DNA of 64,000 bases. Origin: Alphaproteobacteria bacterium. GTDB lineage: Bacteria > Pseudomonadota > Alphaproteobacteria > SMXP01. The stretch spans positions 1 to 64,000 of the forward strand of contig JANQPV010000049.1 in assembly GCA_028285305.1 (NCBI GenBank). The letters run 5' to 3'. A model generated the notes under the pieces. It was given only the letters and a program-made list of their open reading frames with translations. It was not told the DNA's origin and made no database searches. The position numbers were made by a program, and so were the translations under genes. Shown here piece after piece: positions 39,343 to 49,181 of the stretch (positions within the stretch are counted from its first letter, which is position 1; the number at the start of each line of letters is the position of its first letter).

Positions 39343-40104
39343 TTGTCGGACCGCGAACGACCTTTGACTGATTTGACCTGCGATGCGTTCCTAGGCGGTG
39401 ATCTGAAAATCCATCAGCGCCGCACGGGCTACCGGTCAGGAATGGATGCGGTCTTGCTGGCCGCGGGCGTTCGCGCCACAAAAGGCAGCCACATTTTGGA
39501 AGCCGGTTCTGGTGTTGGCGTAACGGCGCTGTGCGTGGCGCGTCGATTGGCCGACTGCACCGTCACGGGTCTGGAAATTGATCCGGTTTCGGTTGAGATA
39601 GCTCAGCGAAATATTGAGGCCAATAGCCTTTTGGCTCGCGTATCGATCATTGAGGCGAACATCAAAGATCCGCCCAGACCTATTCTGGAACGTTCCTTTG
39701 ACCATTTCATGTGCAATCCCCCCTATTTCGATGATGTGGAAGCGTTCCGTCCACCACCCGATGCCAAACTAGCCGGAAATGTTGGGATTGATGCCCGACT
39801 TAAAGATTGGATTGATTTTGGCCTGAAACGGCTGAAGCCCAGAGGATGTATTACGCTTATTCACCGTACAGAAAGATTGGATGATATCCTCTCGCTTCTG
39901 CGCAACCGTGTTGGCGACATTCGCCTGCATCCATTTTGGCCTCGCAGAGGCGAGAGTGCGAAGCGGGTGCTCATTTCCGGGACCAAAGGCGCGTTGGCGC
40001 CGCCGCGATTGCTTCCTGGTATCCCTTTGCATGAGGAAGGGCGGCGCTATAGCCGCGAAGCAGAAGCGATTTTGAGGGCTGGTAATTCGCTCAATCTGGA
40101 CTAG
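39343..40104 (+). CDS. TrmN6-like tRNA1(Val) A37 N6-methyltransferase family protein
   Basis: A 253-residue AdoMet-dependent methyltransferase (COG4123). AdoMet motif I is ILEAGSGVGVTALCVARRLAD (about residue 50), and the catalytic motif is MCNPPYFDD (about residue 128), typical of N6-adenine modification of RNA. The opening LTCDAFLGGDLKIHQRRTGYRSGMDAVLLAAG matches TrmN6/YfiC relatives. No ATG precedes the domain; TTG 39343, with AAGGAT 11 bases upstream, is the most likely start. It is followed after 9 bases by the S49 peptidase gene, a pairing I recall in other alphaproteobacteria. Confidence 0.87.
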   Translation: MSDRERPLTDLTCDAFLGGDLKIHQRRTGYRSGMDAVLLAAGVRATKGSHILEAGSGVGVTALCVARRLADCTVTGLEIDPVSVEIAQRNIEANSLLARVSIIEANIKDPPRPILERSFDHFMCNPPYFDDVEAFRPPPDAKLAGNVGIDARLKDWIDFGLKRLKPRGCITLIHRTERLDDILSLLRNRVGDIRLHPFWPRRGESAKRVLISGTKGALAPPRLLPGIPLHEEGRRYSREAEAILRAGNSLNLD

Positions 40105-40113
40105 ATTTGGCCT

Positions 40114-40977
40114 ATGTCCTTTATCAGAAACATACCTTTCATTGGCTCTGAGCACGGCGCTCCTGTGGTCGCCGTCGTGAGAATGGTCGGCCCCATAGGG
40201 ATGCCGCTGGCCCTTGGCCGCTCGCTTAGTCTCTCCGGCGTCGCTGGAAGTTTATCTCAGGCTTTCGAGCACAAAAGGTTGAAGGCGGTTGCTCTTGCAA
40301 TCAATTCGCCCGGCGGTTCGCCGGTCCAGTCCATGTTGATTTTCCGTCGCGTGAGAGCTTTGGCGAAAGAGAAGTCGATCCCAGTGTTTGCATTTGCGGA
40401 AGACGTCGCGGCGTCGGGCGGCTACATGTTGGCATTGGCAGCTGACGAGATTTATGCCGATCCGAGCTCGATCATTGGATCTATCGGTGTCGTATCTGCC
40501 GGATTTGGGTTTGATAAGCTTATTGAGAAAATCGGTGTAGAACGGCGCTTGTATACGGCAGGCACGAGCAAGGCCATCTTAGATGCTTTCCAACCGGAAA
40601 AGCCGGAAGATGTTGAAAAGCTCAAGGCCATTCAGTCCGACATCCATGAAACGTTCAAGGAATTAGTCATTGAACGCCGCAAAGATCTCTCTCTGGAAAA
40701 AGACTCTGATCTCTTTTCAGGTGCATTTTGGACAGGCAAGCAGGCTGTGGACTTAGGCCTGATTGATGGGATCGGCGATTTGCGTTCGGTAATGCGTCAG
40801 CGCTACGGTGACGAAGTCAAACTCAAGGTGGTCACGAGCTCTCAGCCTTTCTGGTCACGTCGCCGAGGGACGGCAGATGTGTCGTCATTGGAGTTCCCGC
40901 CACGTGTTGCATTCTCTGCCGAAGACCTACTCGCAAGTCTTGAGATCCGCAGTCTGTGGTCCCGTTTTGGCCTGTAG
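40114..40977 (+). CDS. S49 family serine peptidase (SppA/SohB-like)
   Basis: A 287-residue signal-peptide-peptidase-type protease. The substrate-binding AINSPGGSPVQSM (about residue 68), the nucleophile Ser in DVAASGGYMLALAADEIYA and the general-base Lys in TAGTSKAILDAF (about residue 155) are all present. SSIIGSIGVVSAGFGF also matches. It has no long N-terminal membrane helix, unlike E. coli SppA, so it may be cytosolic or peripherally membrane-bound. It is co-directional with the TrmN6-like gene 9 bases upstream and with the tiny membrane gene and glyQ downstream. Confidence 0.93.
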   Translation: MSFIRNIPFIGSEHGAPVVAVVRMVGPIGMPLALGRSLSLSGVAGSLSQAFEHKRLKAVALAINSPGGSPVQSMLIFRRVRALAKEKSIPVFAFAEDVAASGGYMLALAADEIYADPSSIIGSIGVVSAGFGFDKLIEKIGVERRLYTAGTSKAILDAFQPEKPEDVEKLKAIQSDIHETFKELVIERRKDLSLEKDSDLFSGAFWTGKQAVDLGLIDGIGDLRSVMRQRYGDEVKLKVVTSSQPFWSRRRGTADVSSLEFPPRVAFSAEDLLASLEIRSLWSRFGL

Positions 40978-41021
40978 CGAGCCGTTTTGATCTGTTATTT
41001 TCCGAGTTGATCAGTACGCCA

Positions 41022-41210
41022 ATGAATGGTTTTTTGGAGACACTACTTCCCACGCTGGTCCTGATCGGACTGGCGATTCTTTTTGCGAGAATGATGAAAG
41101 GCAAAGGCGCCTCGCGGGCAGAAGAGGTGCGCCGCGCCGCCGAGACGGTGACCGAGCGCCGGGTCGCGTCAAACGAGGCGGATGGAGACAAAACGGGCCG
41201 GACCGACTGA
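41022..41210 (+). CDS. Small membrane-anchored protein
   Basis: A 62-residue product starting MNGFLETLLPTLVLIGLAILFARMMKGKG: one membrane helix (residues 5-23), then a positively charged and acidic tail (AEEVRRAAETVTERR). The frame is open to 40956, but those residues overlap the S49 gene and lack a helix. No strong SD is visible. The composition fits the short single-helix proteins seen in alphaproteobacteria, but no family is recognised. It lies between the S49 gene and glyQ on the same strand. Confidence 0.6.
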   Translation: MNGFLETLLPTLVLIGLAILFARMMKGKGASRAEEVRRAAETVTERRVASNEADGDKTGRTD

Positions 41211-41315
41211 CGACGGTCAAGCCGATGCGCTCTCCGACCGAATTTCTTGATTCCGGCCTGAGTCCTGACTAGGGTCCCGCCACATTTATTTCATGAGAAA
41301 TGAACGCGTTAGCGA

Positions 41316-42224
41316 ATGCCGGACATGCCAGACCGCTCCTTCCAGGGGCTTATCCTCACACTACAGCAATTCTGGGCCCAAAAAGGATGCGTTATACTGC
41401 AGCCTTACGACCTGGAAATGGGCGCGGGGACATTTCACCCCGCAACAACTTTGCGTGCGTTGGGCCCAAAGCCCTGGAATGCCGCCTATGTGCAGCCTTG
41501 CCGCCGCCCGACGGACGGTCGCTACGGGTCAAATCCCAATCGGTTCCAGCACTATTATCAGTTTCAAGTCATATTAAAACCGTCGCCGGATGACATCCAA
41601 GCGCTCTACTTAGAGAGCCTGGCCGCACTCGGCATCGATTCCGCATTGCACGACATACGATTTGTTGAAGACGATTGGGAAAGTCCAACGCTTGGCGCCT
41701 GGGGATTGGGCTGGGAAGTCTGGTGCGACGGAATGGAAGTTAGTCAGTTCACCTATTTTCAGCAAGTGGGCGGCATTGACTGTGACCCCGTTTCGGGGGA
41801 GCTAACCTACGGTCTGGAGCGCCTGGTGATGTATGTGCAAGGCGTCGATAATGGCTACGATATCGACTTCAACGGCCAGGGCGTGACCTATGGGGATGTC
41901 TTTCATCAATCGGAACGAGAGTTTTCAGCGTACAATTTCGAGCAGGCTTCAACAGAGCGCCTCTTTCGTCACTTTGAGGATGCCGAACAGGAATGCGGCG
42001 TTCTTGTGGAAAAAGAGCTGGCTTTGCCTGCGTACGACCAATGCATCAAGGCCAGCCATATGTTCAACCTTCTCGATGCACGAGGGGTTATCAGCGTGAC
42101 CGAGCGACAGGCGTATATCCTTCGCATAAGGACTTTGGCAAAAGCATGCGCCGAAGCCTGGTTGGAAAGCCCCCAAGGCCGCATGCCCGGTGCGGGAATC
42201 GTTGATCACCAGGTACAGACATAA
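41316..42224 (+). CDS. glyQ: Glycyl-tRNA synthetase alpha subunit
   Basis: A 302-residue class II catalytic subunit of the tetrameric bacterial glycyl-tRNA synthetase. Matching stretches are [32 protein letters not shown] (residues 8-39), [18 protein letters not shown] (class II motif 2 region), [20 protein letters not shown] and [13 protein letters not shown] (motif 3 region). Length is standard. It is followed immediately by glyS, with no gap between stop and ATG, and shares its transcript. The glycine link to the gcv operon is only thematic. Confidence 0.97.
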   Translation: MPDMPDRSFQGLILTLQQFWAQKGCVILQPYDLEMGAGTFHPATTLRALGPKPWNAAYVQPCRRPTDGRYGSNPNRFQHYYQFQVILKPSPDDIQALYLESLAALGIDSALHDIRFVEDDWESPTLGAWGLGWEVWCDGMEVSQFTYFQQVGGIDCDPVSGELTYGLERLVMYVQGVDNGYDIDFNGQGVTYGDVFHQSEREFSAYNFEQASTERLFRHFEDAEQECGVLVEKELALPAYDQCIKASHMFNLLDARGVISVTERQAYILRIRTLAKACAEAWLESPQGRMPGAGIVDHQVQT

Positions 42225-44315
42225 ATGGCAGACCTCCTTCTTGAACTTTATTCGGAAGAAATCCCCGCGGGAATGCAAGAGCCTGCGGCAAGAGATCTAG
42301 AGCGTTCCGTTTGCGGAAAGCTTGCGGAGGCAGGCTACCTGGTCGAAGCCAGTCGCACATTCGTCACGCCGCATCGGATCACATTATCCGTATTAGGACT
42401 ACCGAGCGAACAAAAGGACACGATCGAAGAGCGAAAGGGCCCGCGAGTGGATGCGCCGGAAAAGGCGCTCAATGGATTTCTAAGGTCGACGGGGCTTCAA
42501 AAGGAAGACCTAAATATCGAAGAAGACAAGAAGGGATCGTTCTACGTTGCAAAGATCGAATGCAAAGGCCGGGCGACCATTGAGGTGCTTACTGAGCTTT
42601 TACCGGAGTGTATTCACGACCTCAAGTGGCCAAAATCGATGCGCTGGGGATCGCGCCCGCTGCGATGGGTGCGCCCGCTTCACAACATCCTGTGTCTATT
42701 TGACCGCGAAATTGTGCCTTTCGAAGTCGCCCATTTAACGACGAACAATCAGACCAAAGGACATCGGTTCCACGCAAATGAAACTTTTGCAGTGAGGGAC
42801 ATTGAGGACTATCTGTCCTCTTTGAACGACAGGTATGTCGTTGTCGAGCGCGAACAGCGCATCCGCCAAATCGCAGAAGACGCAAAGAATATGGTCTTTG
42901 CGGAAGGGTTGGAGATCATCGAAGACAGTCATCTTCTGGCGGAAAATGCAGGATTGGTTGAGTGGCCGATCGTCTTGGTAGGACAGATTGATGAGGTCTT
43001 TGTTCGGCCCGTGACTGAGGGAGGGCTGCCGCCCGAAGTTCTCACCAGCGCGATGCGCAAGCACCAAAAGTACTTCTCGGTCCACAACCCCAAGACCTCG
43101 GCGCTCGCTCCCCGGTTTGTGATGGTTTCCAACCTCGAGGCCAAAGACGGCGGACAAGCGATTATTGCAGGGAACGAACGGGTTTTGCGCGCGCGTCTTT
43201 CGGATGCCAAGTTCTTCTGGGACAATGACCGCCGGGTACCGCTCAGCGATCGGGTTGAGGCGCTGTCTCAAATCATCTTTCATGCCAAATTGGGGACGGT
43301 GCGCGACAAGGTTGATCGCGTCGTCGCCTTGTCCCGAGCGATTGGTGCACAGATCGGTGCGGATGGAGAGGCATCTGCCCGGGCGGCCCTATTGTGCAAA
43401 GCGGATCTTGTCTCCGACCTGGTCGGAGAGTTTGCCGATCTCCAGGGGCTAATGGGCTGCTATTATGCGCGCCACGACGGAGAAGCGGACGAGGTTGCAA
43501 AGGCGATTAAAGAGCATTATGCCCCTCTGGGCCCGAGCGACACTTGTCCATCAGCACCCATAAGCTGTGCCGTTGCAATCGCAGACAAGATTGACACTCT
43601 GGTCGGGTTTTTTGTTCTTGATGAGGTGCCCACAGGTTCAAAAGACCCTTATGCGTTGAGGCGTGCCGCGCTGGGAATCATTCGCCTTGTTCTGGAAAAC
43701 GGCCTGCGTCTGCCGCTCACAGAACTCATAGGAGAGGCGGCCAAGCAATATGAACAACAGCAAAACCTCTCCGTACCAGGAAAGACAATTGAAGATCTGC
43801 TGGAATTCTTCGTCGATCGATTGAAGGTTTACTTGAGGGATCGCGGCGCGTCCCACGATCTCATCGATGCCGTCTTTGCGTTGCCTGGACAAGATGATCT
43901 GCTGCTGATTCATCGGCGGGTCGACGCCCTCAAAGGGTTTCTGGACTCAGAAGACGGCGCCAATCTGTTAACTGCTTATAAGCGTGCATCGAGCATTCTT
44001 CGGATCGAAGAAAAAAAGGACAAAAGCAGCTATAGCGGGGATCCCAATCCTGACCTTTTTAAAATGAGCGAGGAAAGGCTACTTCATGAGGCGATTACCG
44101 TATCGGTCGCCAATTCGCGGAATTTAGCGAACGAAGAAAATTTTCGGGGTGCCATGAGTGAAATGTCGGCCTTAAGGCAACCTGTAGATGCGTTCTTTGA
44201 TGAAGTACAAGTCAATGCTGATGAAAAAGACCTTAGAGCAAACAGACTTTATCTGCTTTCCCAAATTCGCGCTGCGCTTGAGTCTGTGGCAGATTTCTCA
44301 AAAGTGAAAGGCTGA
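42225..44315 (+). CDS. glyS: Glycyl-tRNA synthetase beta subunit
   Basis: A 696-residue beta subunit that binds tRNA(Gly). Signatures are MADLLLELYSEEIPAGMQ, TPHRITLSVLGLP, RWVRPLHNILCLFD, TSAMRKHQKYFSVHNP and the HD-like middle KLGTVRDKVDRVVALS with YYARHDGEADEVAKAIKEHYAP. The C-terminal DALRALP-type anticodon-binding region follows. The ATG is directly adjacent to the glyQ stop, so expression is coupled. ppdK starts 7 bases after its stop. Confidence 0.97.
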   Translation: MADLLLELYSEEIPAGMQEPAARDLERSVCGKLAEAGYLVEASRTFVTPHRITLSVLGLPSEQKDTIEERKGPRVDAPEKALNGFLRSTGLQKEDLNIEEDKKGSFYVAKIECKGRATIEVLTELLPECIHDLKWPKSMRWGSRPLRWVRPLHNILCLFDREIVPFEVAHLTTNNQTKGHRFHANETFAVRDIEDYLSSLNDRYVVVEREQRIRQIAEDAKNMVFAEGLEIIEDSHLLAENAGLVEWPIVLVGQIDEVFVRPVTEGGLPPEVLTSAMRKHQKYFSVHNPKTSALAPRFVMVSNLEAKDGGQAIIAGNERVLRARLSDAKFFWDNDRRVPLSDRVEALSQIIFHAKLGTVRDKVDRVVALSRAIGAQIGADGEASARAALLCKADLVSDLVGEFADLQGLMGCYYARHDGEADEVAKAIKEHYAPLGPSDTCPSAPISCAVAIADKIDTLVGFFVLDEVPTGSKDPYALRRAALGIIRLVLENGLRLPLTELIGEAAKQYEQQQNLSVPGKTIEDLLEFFVDRLKVYLRDRGASHDLIDAVFALPGQDDLLLIHRRVDALKGFLDSEDGANLLTAYKRASSILRIEEKKDKSSYSGDPNPDLFKMSEERLLHEAITVSVANSRNLANEENFRGAMSEMSALRQPVDAFFDEVQVNADEKDLRANRLYLLSQIRAALESVADFSKVKG

Positions 44316-44322
44316 ATGACCG

Positions 44323-47010
44323 ATGTCTGTACAAGAGGCAACACAAGAACACGAGGTGCGTTGGGTCTACAGCTTTGGGGCCGGTCAAGCTGACGGATCT
44401 GCAGAGCTCAAGAACTTGTTGGGCGGCAAAGGCGCAAACTTGGCAGAGATGAGCCTGTTGGGTTTGCCCGTACCGCCAGGCTTCACCATCACCACCGAAG
44501 TTTGTACTGCGTTCTATGATAATGACCGTCAGTATCCAGATGGGCTAAAAGATCAAGTCTCCGCCGCACTTAAACGGATCGGCGAGCAAGTCGGTCATGG
44601 ACTGGGCGATGAAAAAGATCCGCTTCTTGTTTCTGTGCGCTCGGGCGCGCGTGCATCCATGCCCGGCATGATGGATACGGTTCTGAACTTGGGCCTCAAC
44701 GATTCCACGGTAAAGGGATTGGCCGCCCTCTCAAACGACGAACGCTTCGCATACGATTCCTATCGCCGTTTCATTCAAATGTACTCCGATGTCGTTCTCG
44801 AAGTAGATCATGAAAGCTTTGAAGAAATCTTGGAGACATTCAAAGAAAACCAGGGCTATGATCGCGATACAGATCTGACCGCTAACGATTGGAAAGTGAT
44901 TATAGAATCCTACAAGGAAGTGGTCGAAAACGCGATTGGCAGACCGTTTCCGCAAAACGTTGATGAGCAATTGTGGGGCGCCATCAGTGCGGTTTTCAAT
45001 TCCTGGCGGAACCAACGCGCAGAAACCTACCGTCGGCTCCACAACATTCCCGAGAGTTGGGGAACCGCGGTCAATGTTCAGGCCATGGTCTTTGGGAACA
45101 TGGGCGAAACGAGCGCGACAGGAGTGGCGTTTACACGCGATCCTTCCACCGGCGCAAAGCAATTCTACGGTGAGTATCTCATCAATGCGCAAGGGGAGGA
45201 TGTCGTCGCCGGCATCAGAACGCCTCAGGCGCTTACAAAACAAGCGAGGATCGACGGGGGATCGGACCGCCCCTCAATGGAAGAGACCATGCCGGGTGTC
45301 TTTGGGCAATTGGTGGATGTCTATAAGAAGCTTGAAGCCCATTACCGTGACATGCAGGACATCGAATTCACTGTCCAGCAGGGCAAACTTTGGATGTTGC
45401 AAACACGAAGCGGCAAGCGCACGGCCAAGGCGGCACTAAAAATCGCGGTCGATATGGTGAACGAGGGCCTGATCTCAAAAGAGGAAGCTCTCAAACGCTT
45501 GGATCCGGCTGCACTTGACCAATTGCTTCATCCGTCGCTCGATCCAAGCGCTGACCGCGAAGTGATCGCTAGAGGCTTGCCGGCGTCTCCGGGTGCGGCG
45601 AGCGGTGAGGTTGTATTCTCCGCAGACGAAGCCGAGACCCTTGCCAAGGATGGCAAGAATGTAATTCTTGTACGCAATGAGACAAGCCCTGAGGACATTC
45701 ACGGCATGCATGCGGCGCAAGCAATTTTGACCGCTCGAGGAGGCATGACGAGCCATGCGGCGGTCGTCGCCAGAGGAATGGGCCGTCCCTGTGTTTCCGG
45801 GGCAGGCTCCGTACGGATCGATTACAAAGAGGGAAAGTTTTCTTGCGGCGGCGTTGTTGTCAAAGCCGGTGAGATTATAACCATTGACGGCACGTCAGGG
45901 GAAGTCATCATGGGCGAAGTGCCGACTCTCAAGCCGGAACTTTCGGGCGATTTCTCAAATGTTATGATGTGGGCAGATGAAGTGCGACAGATGAAGGTGC
46001 GCACGAACGCTGAAACGCCCGCCGATGTTCAAGTCGCGAAAGACTTTGGCGCCGAAGGAATAGGCTTGTGCCGCACGGAGCATATGTTCTTCGACGCCAA
46101 CCGCATTATCGCGGTTCGGGAGATGATATTGTCCGACACGCTCAAGGGGCGTAAAGCCGCTCTCGATAAGCTCCTTCCATTCCAGCGCGAGGACTTCAAG
46201 GAAATCTTCCGCATTATGGGGGATTTGCCTGTGACCATCCGCTTGCTCGATCCACCGTTGCATGAGTTTTTGCCGCATACGGATGAAGAGATCGCTGAGA
46301 TAGCAAAGGCTTCGGGCCTCGATGCGAAGTCCTTACGCCGCAGAACGGCCCAGCTCACCGAAGTCAATCCAATGCTTGGTCACCGGGGGTGTCGGCTGGG
46401 GATCACCTATCCGGAAATCTATGAGATGCAGGTGCGCGCGATCCTTGAGGCGGCTGCTGACGTCGGCAAGGAAACAGGCGTGACGCCGCTACCGGAGATC
46501 ATGATCCCATTGGTGTCCGTAAAGGAAGAACTGCAGATGCTCCGTGAGCGGGTCACAGCCGTGGCGGGACAAGTAGAAGGCGAAACCGGAAAACCGATAG
46601 AGTATTTGGTTGGTACAATGATCGAATTACCGCGCGCCGCTTTGCAGGCTGGCGAGATTGCCCATCATGCTGAATTTTTTAGCTTTGGCACGAACGATCT
46701 GACGCAGACGACCTATGGCATCAGCCGAGACGATTCTGCACCGTTCATCAGCGACTATATGGAAAAAAAGGTCGTCGAGCAGGATCCGTTCGTCAGTTTG
46801 GATCAAGACGGCGTCGGCGAACTTGTGCAAATCGGTGTGCAGCGGGGCCGCAAAACGCGGGCGCAACTAAAGCTCGGCATTTGCGGTGAACATGGCGGCG
46901 ATCCCGAGTCCATCGCTTTCTGCCAGAAACTGGGCCTTGATTATGTATCGTGCTCGCCCTATCGCGTCCCCATTGCACGGCTCGCTGCGGCCCAAGCGGC
47001 ATTGGGTTAG
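44323..47010 (+). CDS. ppdK: Pyruvate, phosphate dikinase
   Basis: An 895-residue PPDK that interconverts pyruvate, ATP and phosphate with PEP, AMP and pyrophosphate. The N-terminal ATP-grasp region includes LLGGKGANLAEMSLLGLPVPPGFTI, the swivelling domain carries His478 in LTARGGMTSHAAVVARGMGRPC, and the C-terminal PEP/pyruvate barrel has GIGLCRTEHMFF and the acid cysteine in LGICGEHGGDPES (about 853). Length matches bacterial PPDK. It follows glyS by 7 bases, an alphaproteobacterial arrangement. The enzyme may support gluconeogenesis on organic acids. A kinase/phosphatase DUF299 regulator is not in the window. Confidence 0.97.
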   Translation: MSVQEATQEHEVRWVYSFGAGQADGSAELKNLLGGKGANLAEMSLLGLPVPPGFTITTEVCTAFYDNDRQYPDGLKDQVSAALKRIGEQVGHGLGDEKDPLLVSVRSGARASMPGMMDTVLNLGLNDSTVKGLAALSNDERFAYDSYRRFIQMYSDVVLEVDHESFEEILETFKENQGYDRDTDLTANDWKVIIESYKEVVENAIGRPFPQNVDEQLWGAISAVFNSWRNQRAETYRRLHNIPESWGTAVNVQAMVFGNMGETSATGVAFTRDPSTGAKQFYGEYLINAQGEDVVAGIRTPQALTKQARIDGGSDRPSMEETMPGVFGQLVDVYKKLEAHYRDMQDIEFTVQQGKLWMLQTRSGKRTAKAALKIAVDMVNEGLISKEEALKRLDPAALDQLLHPSLDPSADREVIARGLPASPGAASGEVVFSADEAETLAKDGKNVILVRNETSPEDIHGMHAAQAILTARGGMTSHAAVVARGMGRPCVSGAGSVRIDYKEGKFSCGGVVVKAGEIITIDGTSGEVIMGEVPTLKPELSGDFSNVMMWADEVRQMKVRTNAETPADVQVAKDFGAEGIGLCRTEHMFFDANRIIAVREMILSDTLKGRKAALDKLLPFQREDFKEIFRIMGDLPVTIRLLDPPLHEFLPHTDEEIAEIAKASGLDAKSLRRRTAQLTEVNPMLGHRGCRLGITYPEIYEMQVRAILEAAADVGKETGVTPLPEIMIPLVSVKEELQMLRERVTAVAGQVEGETGKPIEYLVGTMIELPRAALQAGEIAHHAEFFSFGTNDLTQTTYGISRDDSAPFISDYMEKKVVEQDPFVSLDQDGVGELVQIGVQRGRKTRAQLKLGICGEHGGDPESIAFCQKLGLDYVSCSPYRVPIARLAAAQAALG

Positions 47011-47034
47011 ACAAGGCGCTCTAGCGGGGTCCAT

Positions 47035-47976
47035 GTGACGTTCCCGGCAAATCTTGAAGATCTACGTTCTGGCAGCAAACGGGCGCTGGCACAGGCACTT
47101 GCCGGTCTCGAACGAAATGAAACCGATCCGGGGATTGTCCAGTTGCTTTCCGAAGCCTGGGCCGATCCCAAAGCCCATGTGATCGGAGTAACCGGTCCGC
47201 CTGGCGTGGGAAAGTCGTCCCTTGTCGACATCTTGATCAAGACCTGGAGGGGCGAAGGAAATTCGGTGGGCGCCGTCGTTGTCGACCCCTCCTCGAAGGT
47301 CAGCGGCGGGGCGTTGCTCGGCGATCGCACACGGATCAATACAAATCCGGACGACGAGAACGTCTTTGTGCGTTCGATGGCAGCCCGCGACAAACTGGGC
47401 GGTTTGTCGTCAATGACTGCCGCGGCGTCGGTCCTTATGCGGGCGGTATTCGATATCGTGCTCATCGAAACGGTCGGCGTTGGACAGTCGGAAACCGATA
47501 TTGAACACACGGCGGACACAGTGGTCTTTTGCGTCCAGCCTGGATCGGGCGACGCCTTACAGTTCATGAAGGCGGGCATTATGGAAGTGCCGCACATTAT
47601 CGCGGTGACGAAGTCCGATCTAGGGGCTCCGGCGCGGCGTGCGATCAGCGACGTGAAAGATGCCATCGGGCTGACCCAAATTGAGCGTGACGAATGGCCG
47701 ACAGAGGTCCTGGGGGTTAGCGTCCAGGATCTGGCGAGCATTGTTGCGCTTGTTAGAGTTCTAGACCGCAGGTGGGACTGGCTCAGTGAAAATCAAAGAA
47801 GAGAGACCATACGGCGGCGAAACGACGAAGCCTACGTAAGCAGCGCCATCAAAGAAAGGTTCGGGCGGGACGGGCTGGAGCTTGTTCAAAGGCTTAAAGC
47901 GATACAATCGGGATCACCTTTTTCCAGAGTTTCGCGAATTGCCAAAGCGGTGAACATGGAATTGCGCGATCCGTGA
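47035..47976 (+). CDS. meaB: MeaB/ArgK-family G3E GTPase
   Basis: A 313-residue metallochaperone GTPase that guards methylmalonyl-CoA mutase and related B12 mutases (formerly LAO/AO transport ATPase). The P-loop is VTGPPGVGKSSLVDIL (about residue 52), followed by VVDPSSKVSGGALLGDRTRI, the switch region ETVGVGQSETDI and the base-recognition VTKSDLG. The start is GTG 47035, one base after an out-of-frame ATG; the SD is weak. No mutase gene lies in this window, so its client is elsewhere. Propionyl-CoA or ethylmalonyl-CoA metabolism fits the acyl-CoA genes here. Confidence 0.93.
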   Translation: MTFPANLEDLRSGSKRALAQALAGLERNETDPGIVQLLSEAWADPKAHVIGVTGPPGVGKSSLVDILIKTWRGEGNSVGAVVVDPSSKVSGGALLGDRTRINTNPDDENVFVRSMAARDKLGGLSSMTAAASVLMRAVFDIVLIETVGVGQSETDIEHTADTVVFCVQPGSGDALQFMKAGIMEVPHIIAVTKSDLGAPARRAISDVKDAIGLTQIERDEWPTEVLGVSVQDLASIVALVRVLDRRWDWLSENQRRETIRRRNDEAYVSSAIKERFGRDGLELVQRLKAIQSGSPFSRVSRIAKAVNMELRDP

Positions 47977-48309
47977 TGCACAAAGCGCACAACGGCTGAA
48001 AATCGAGTTCGCTTCGCCATTTAGGTGTACAATTCTAATGCGGGTCCCTATTTAAAGGCGGATTGAAACTCGCTTATCAGTTTGCCAAATACACTTTCCG
48101 ATTGTATTTCAGGCAACAATCAGAAACGCGTTAACTGATTCGCAAACGTTTCTAGGAAAATTGAACAGAGTTGTTTTGATTTAATTCCAAAGTGGAACAT
48201 TTATCGCACCGAAAGACCGATAGAATTAGGTCATAGGTGCGAAGTGGGTGCCGGCAGCGTCTCACGTAAAGTCAAAAAAAGTATAAGCCGGCCCTAGAGC
48301 TAAGGGAAA
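47977..48309. other. AT-rich intergenic control region before the cell wall hydrolase
   Basis: About 330 bases with visibly lower GC than the flanking genes. It should contain the promoter for the SleB-like gene. It includes a GANTC site (GATTC, near 48138) beside a GTTAAC, but no CtrA-type TTAA-N7-TTAA. I see no open frame with a good start and no tRNA-like fold. GGTGCCGGC (from about 48248) and GCCGGCCCT (from about 48287) could pair across about 30 bases just before the gene. Confidence 0.5.
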
Positions 48310-49065
48310 ATGGTGGTGGAAAAGGTGTTGAACTCCTTAAAACCATTTCTGTTGCAGTCTCGCAACGTGGTGCTGTTCGTTGCGGCGATCGTGGGCTTCG
48401 TGAGCCTGTTTAGCGTGATGGGCTTTGCAAAACTTCCGGATCGGCGTCCGTCCATCGCCGTCCATATCGATGACATCAAGCCTGCTCAGGGCACCGTCGG
48501 CCGGGCATCCAGGTACTTTGTGAGCGAGTTTAGTGCAACCTCTCGTCCGAGCGTTGTGGAGGCTGCCTATAAGCCTTGGGTTGATACTTATCTGGAACCC
48601 AGAAAGAAGACCCGCGGTTTGATTGCCGAAGCCGACACTTATGACAAAGAGCTCAAATGCCTTACCGAGGCCATTTACCATGAGGCGCGGGGCGAAGGCG
48701 TCACGGGCCGATTTGCTGTTGCCGAAGTGGTGATCAACCGAAAAAACGATGACCGCTATCCCGATACGATCTGCGGTGTTGTCTATCAGGGCCGGCTGGA
48801 TGGGTTAGACGCAAATCGCCTCCTAGGATGCCAGTTCTCCTTCACCTGCGACGGGTCTCTGAAACGGCGCATAGATCGCAAACACTGGAAAGACTCGCAA
48901 GATTTGGCGGAAGTCGTACTGCATGGCTTCGGAACTGAGCTGACGGCGGACGCCACCCACTACCATGCCACTTATGTGCGTCCTTACTGGGCCCCCACGC
49001 TCAAACGCACGGCCAAGATTGGCAAGCACGTGTTCTATCGTTGGGGCAGTCGTCGCCCTCACTAA
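48310..49065 (+). CDS. Cell wall hydrolase, SleB-like (Hydrolase_2)
   Basis: A 251-residue envelope protein. A membrane or signal segment (about residues 18-38, VVLFVAAIVGFVSLFSVMGFA) is followed by a linker and a Hydrolase_2/SleB domain from about residue 115: LKCLTEAIYHEARGEGVTGRFAVAEVVINR, with the catalytic Glu in YHEARGE, then CGVVYQG, CQFSFTCDG and ADATHYHATYVRPYW. Family members cleave peptidoglycan as lytic transglycosylases or amidases. AAGGGA precedes the ATG. It stands alone, with an AT-rich upstream region that may mean tight regulation. Confidence 0.92.
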   Translation: MVVEKVLNSLKPFLLQSRNVVLFVAAIVGFVSLFSVMGFAKLPDRRPSIAVHIDDIKPAQGTVGRASRYFVSEFSATSRPSVVEAAYKPWVDTYLEPRKKTRGLIAEADTYDKELKCLTEAIYHEARGEGVTGRFAVAEVVINRKNDDRYPDTICGVVYQGRLDGLDANRLLGCQFSFTCDGSLKRRIDRKHWKDSQDLAEVVLHGFGTELTADATHYHATYVRPYWAPTLKRTAKIGKHVFYRWGSRRPH

Positions 49066-49181
49066 ACGGGTTTTGCGCCCCCAGCAAACTTTAAGGTATG
49101 AGCGACCCGAGGATCACTTGATCGTCTGGTGACTTTGTCTAACCAGCTCGCCGACTTCTTGTCTAAGGATGGGAACTTGGG

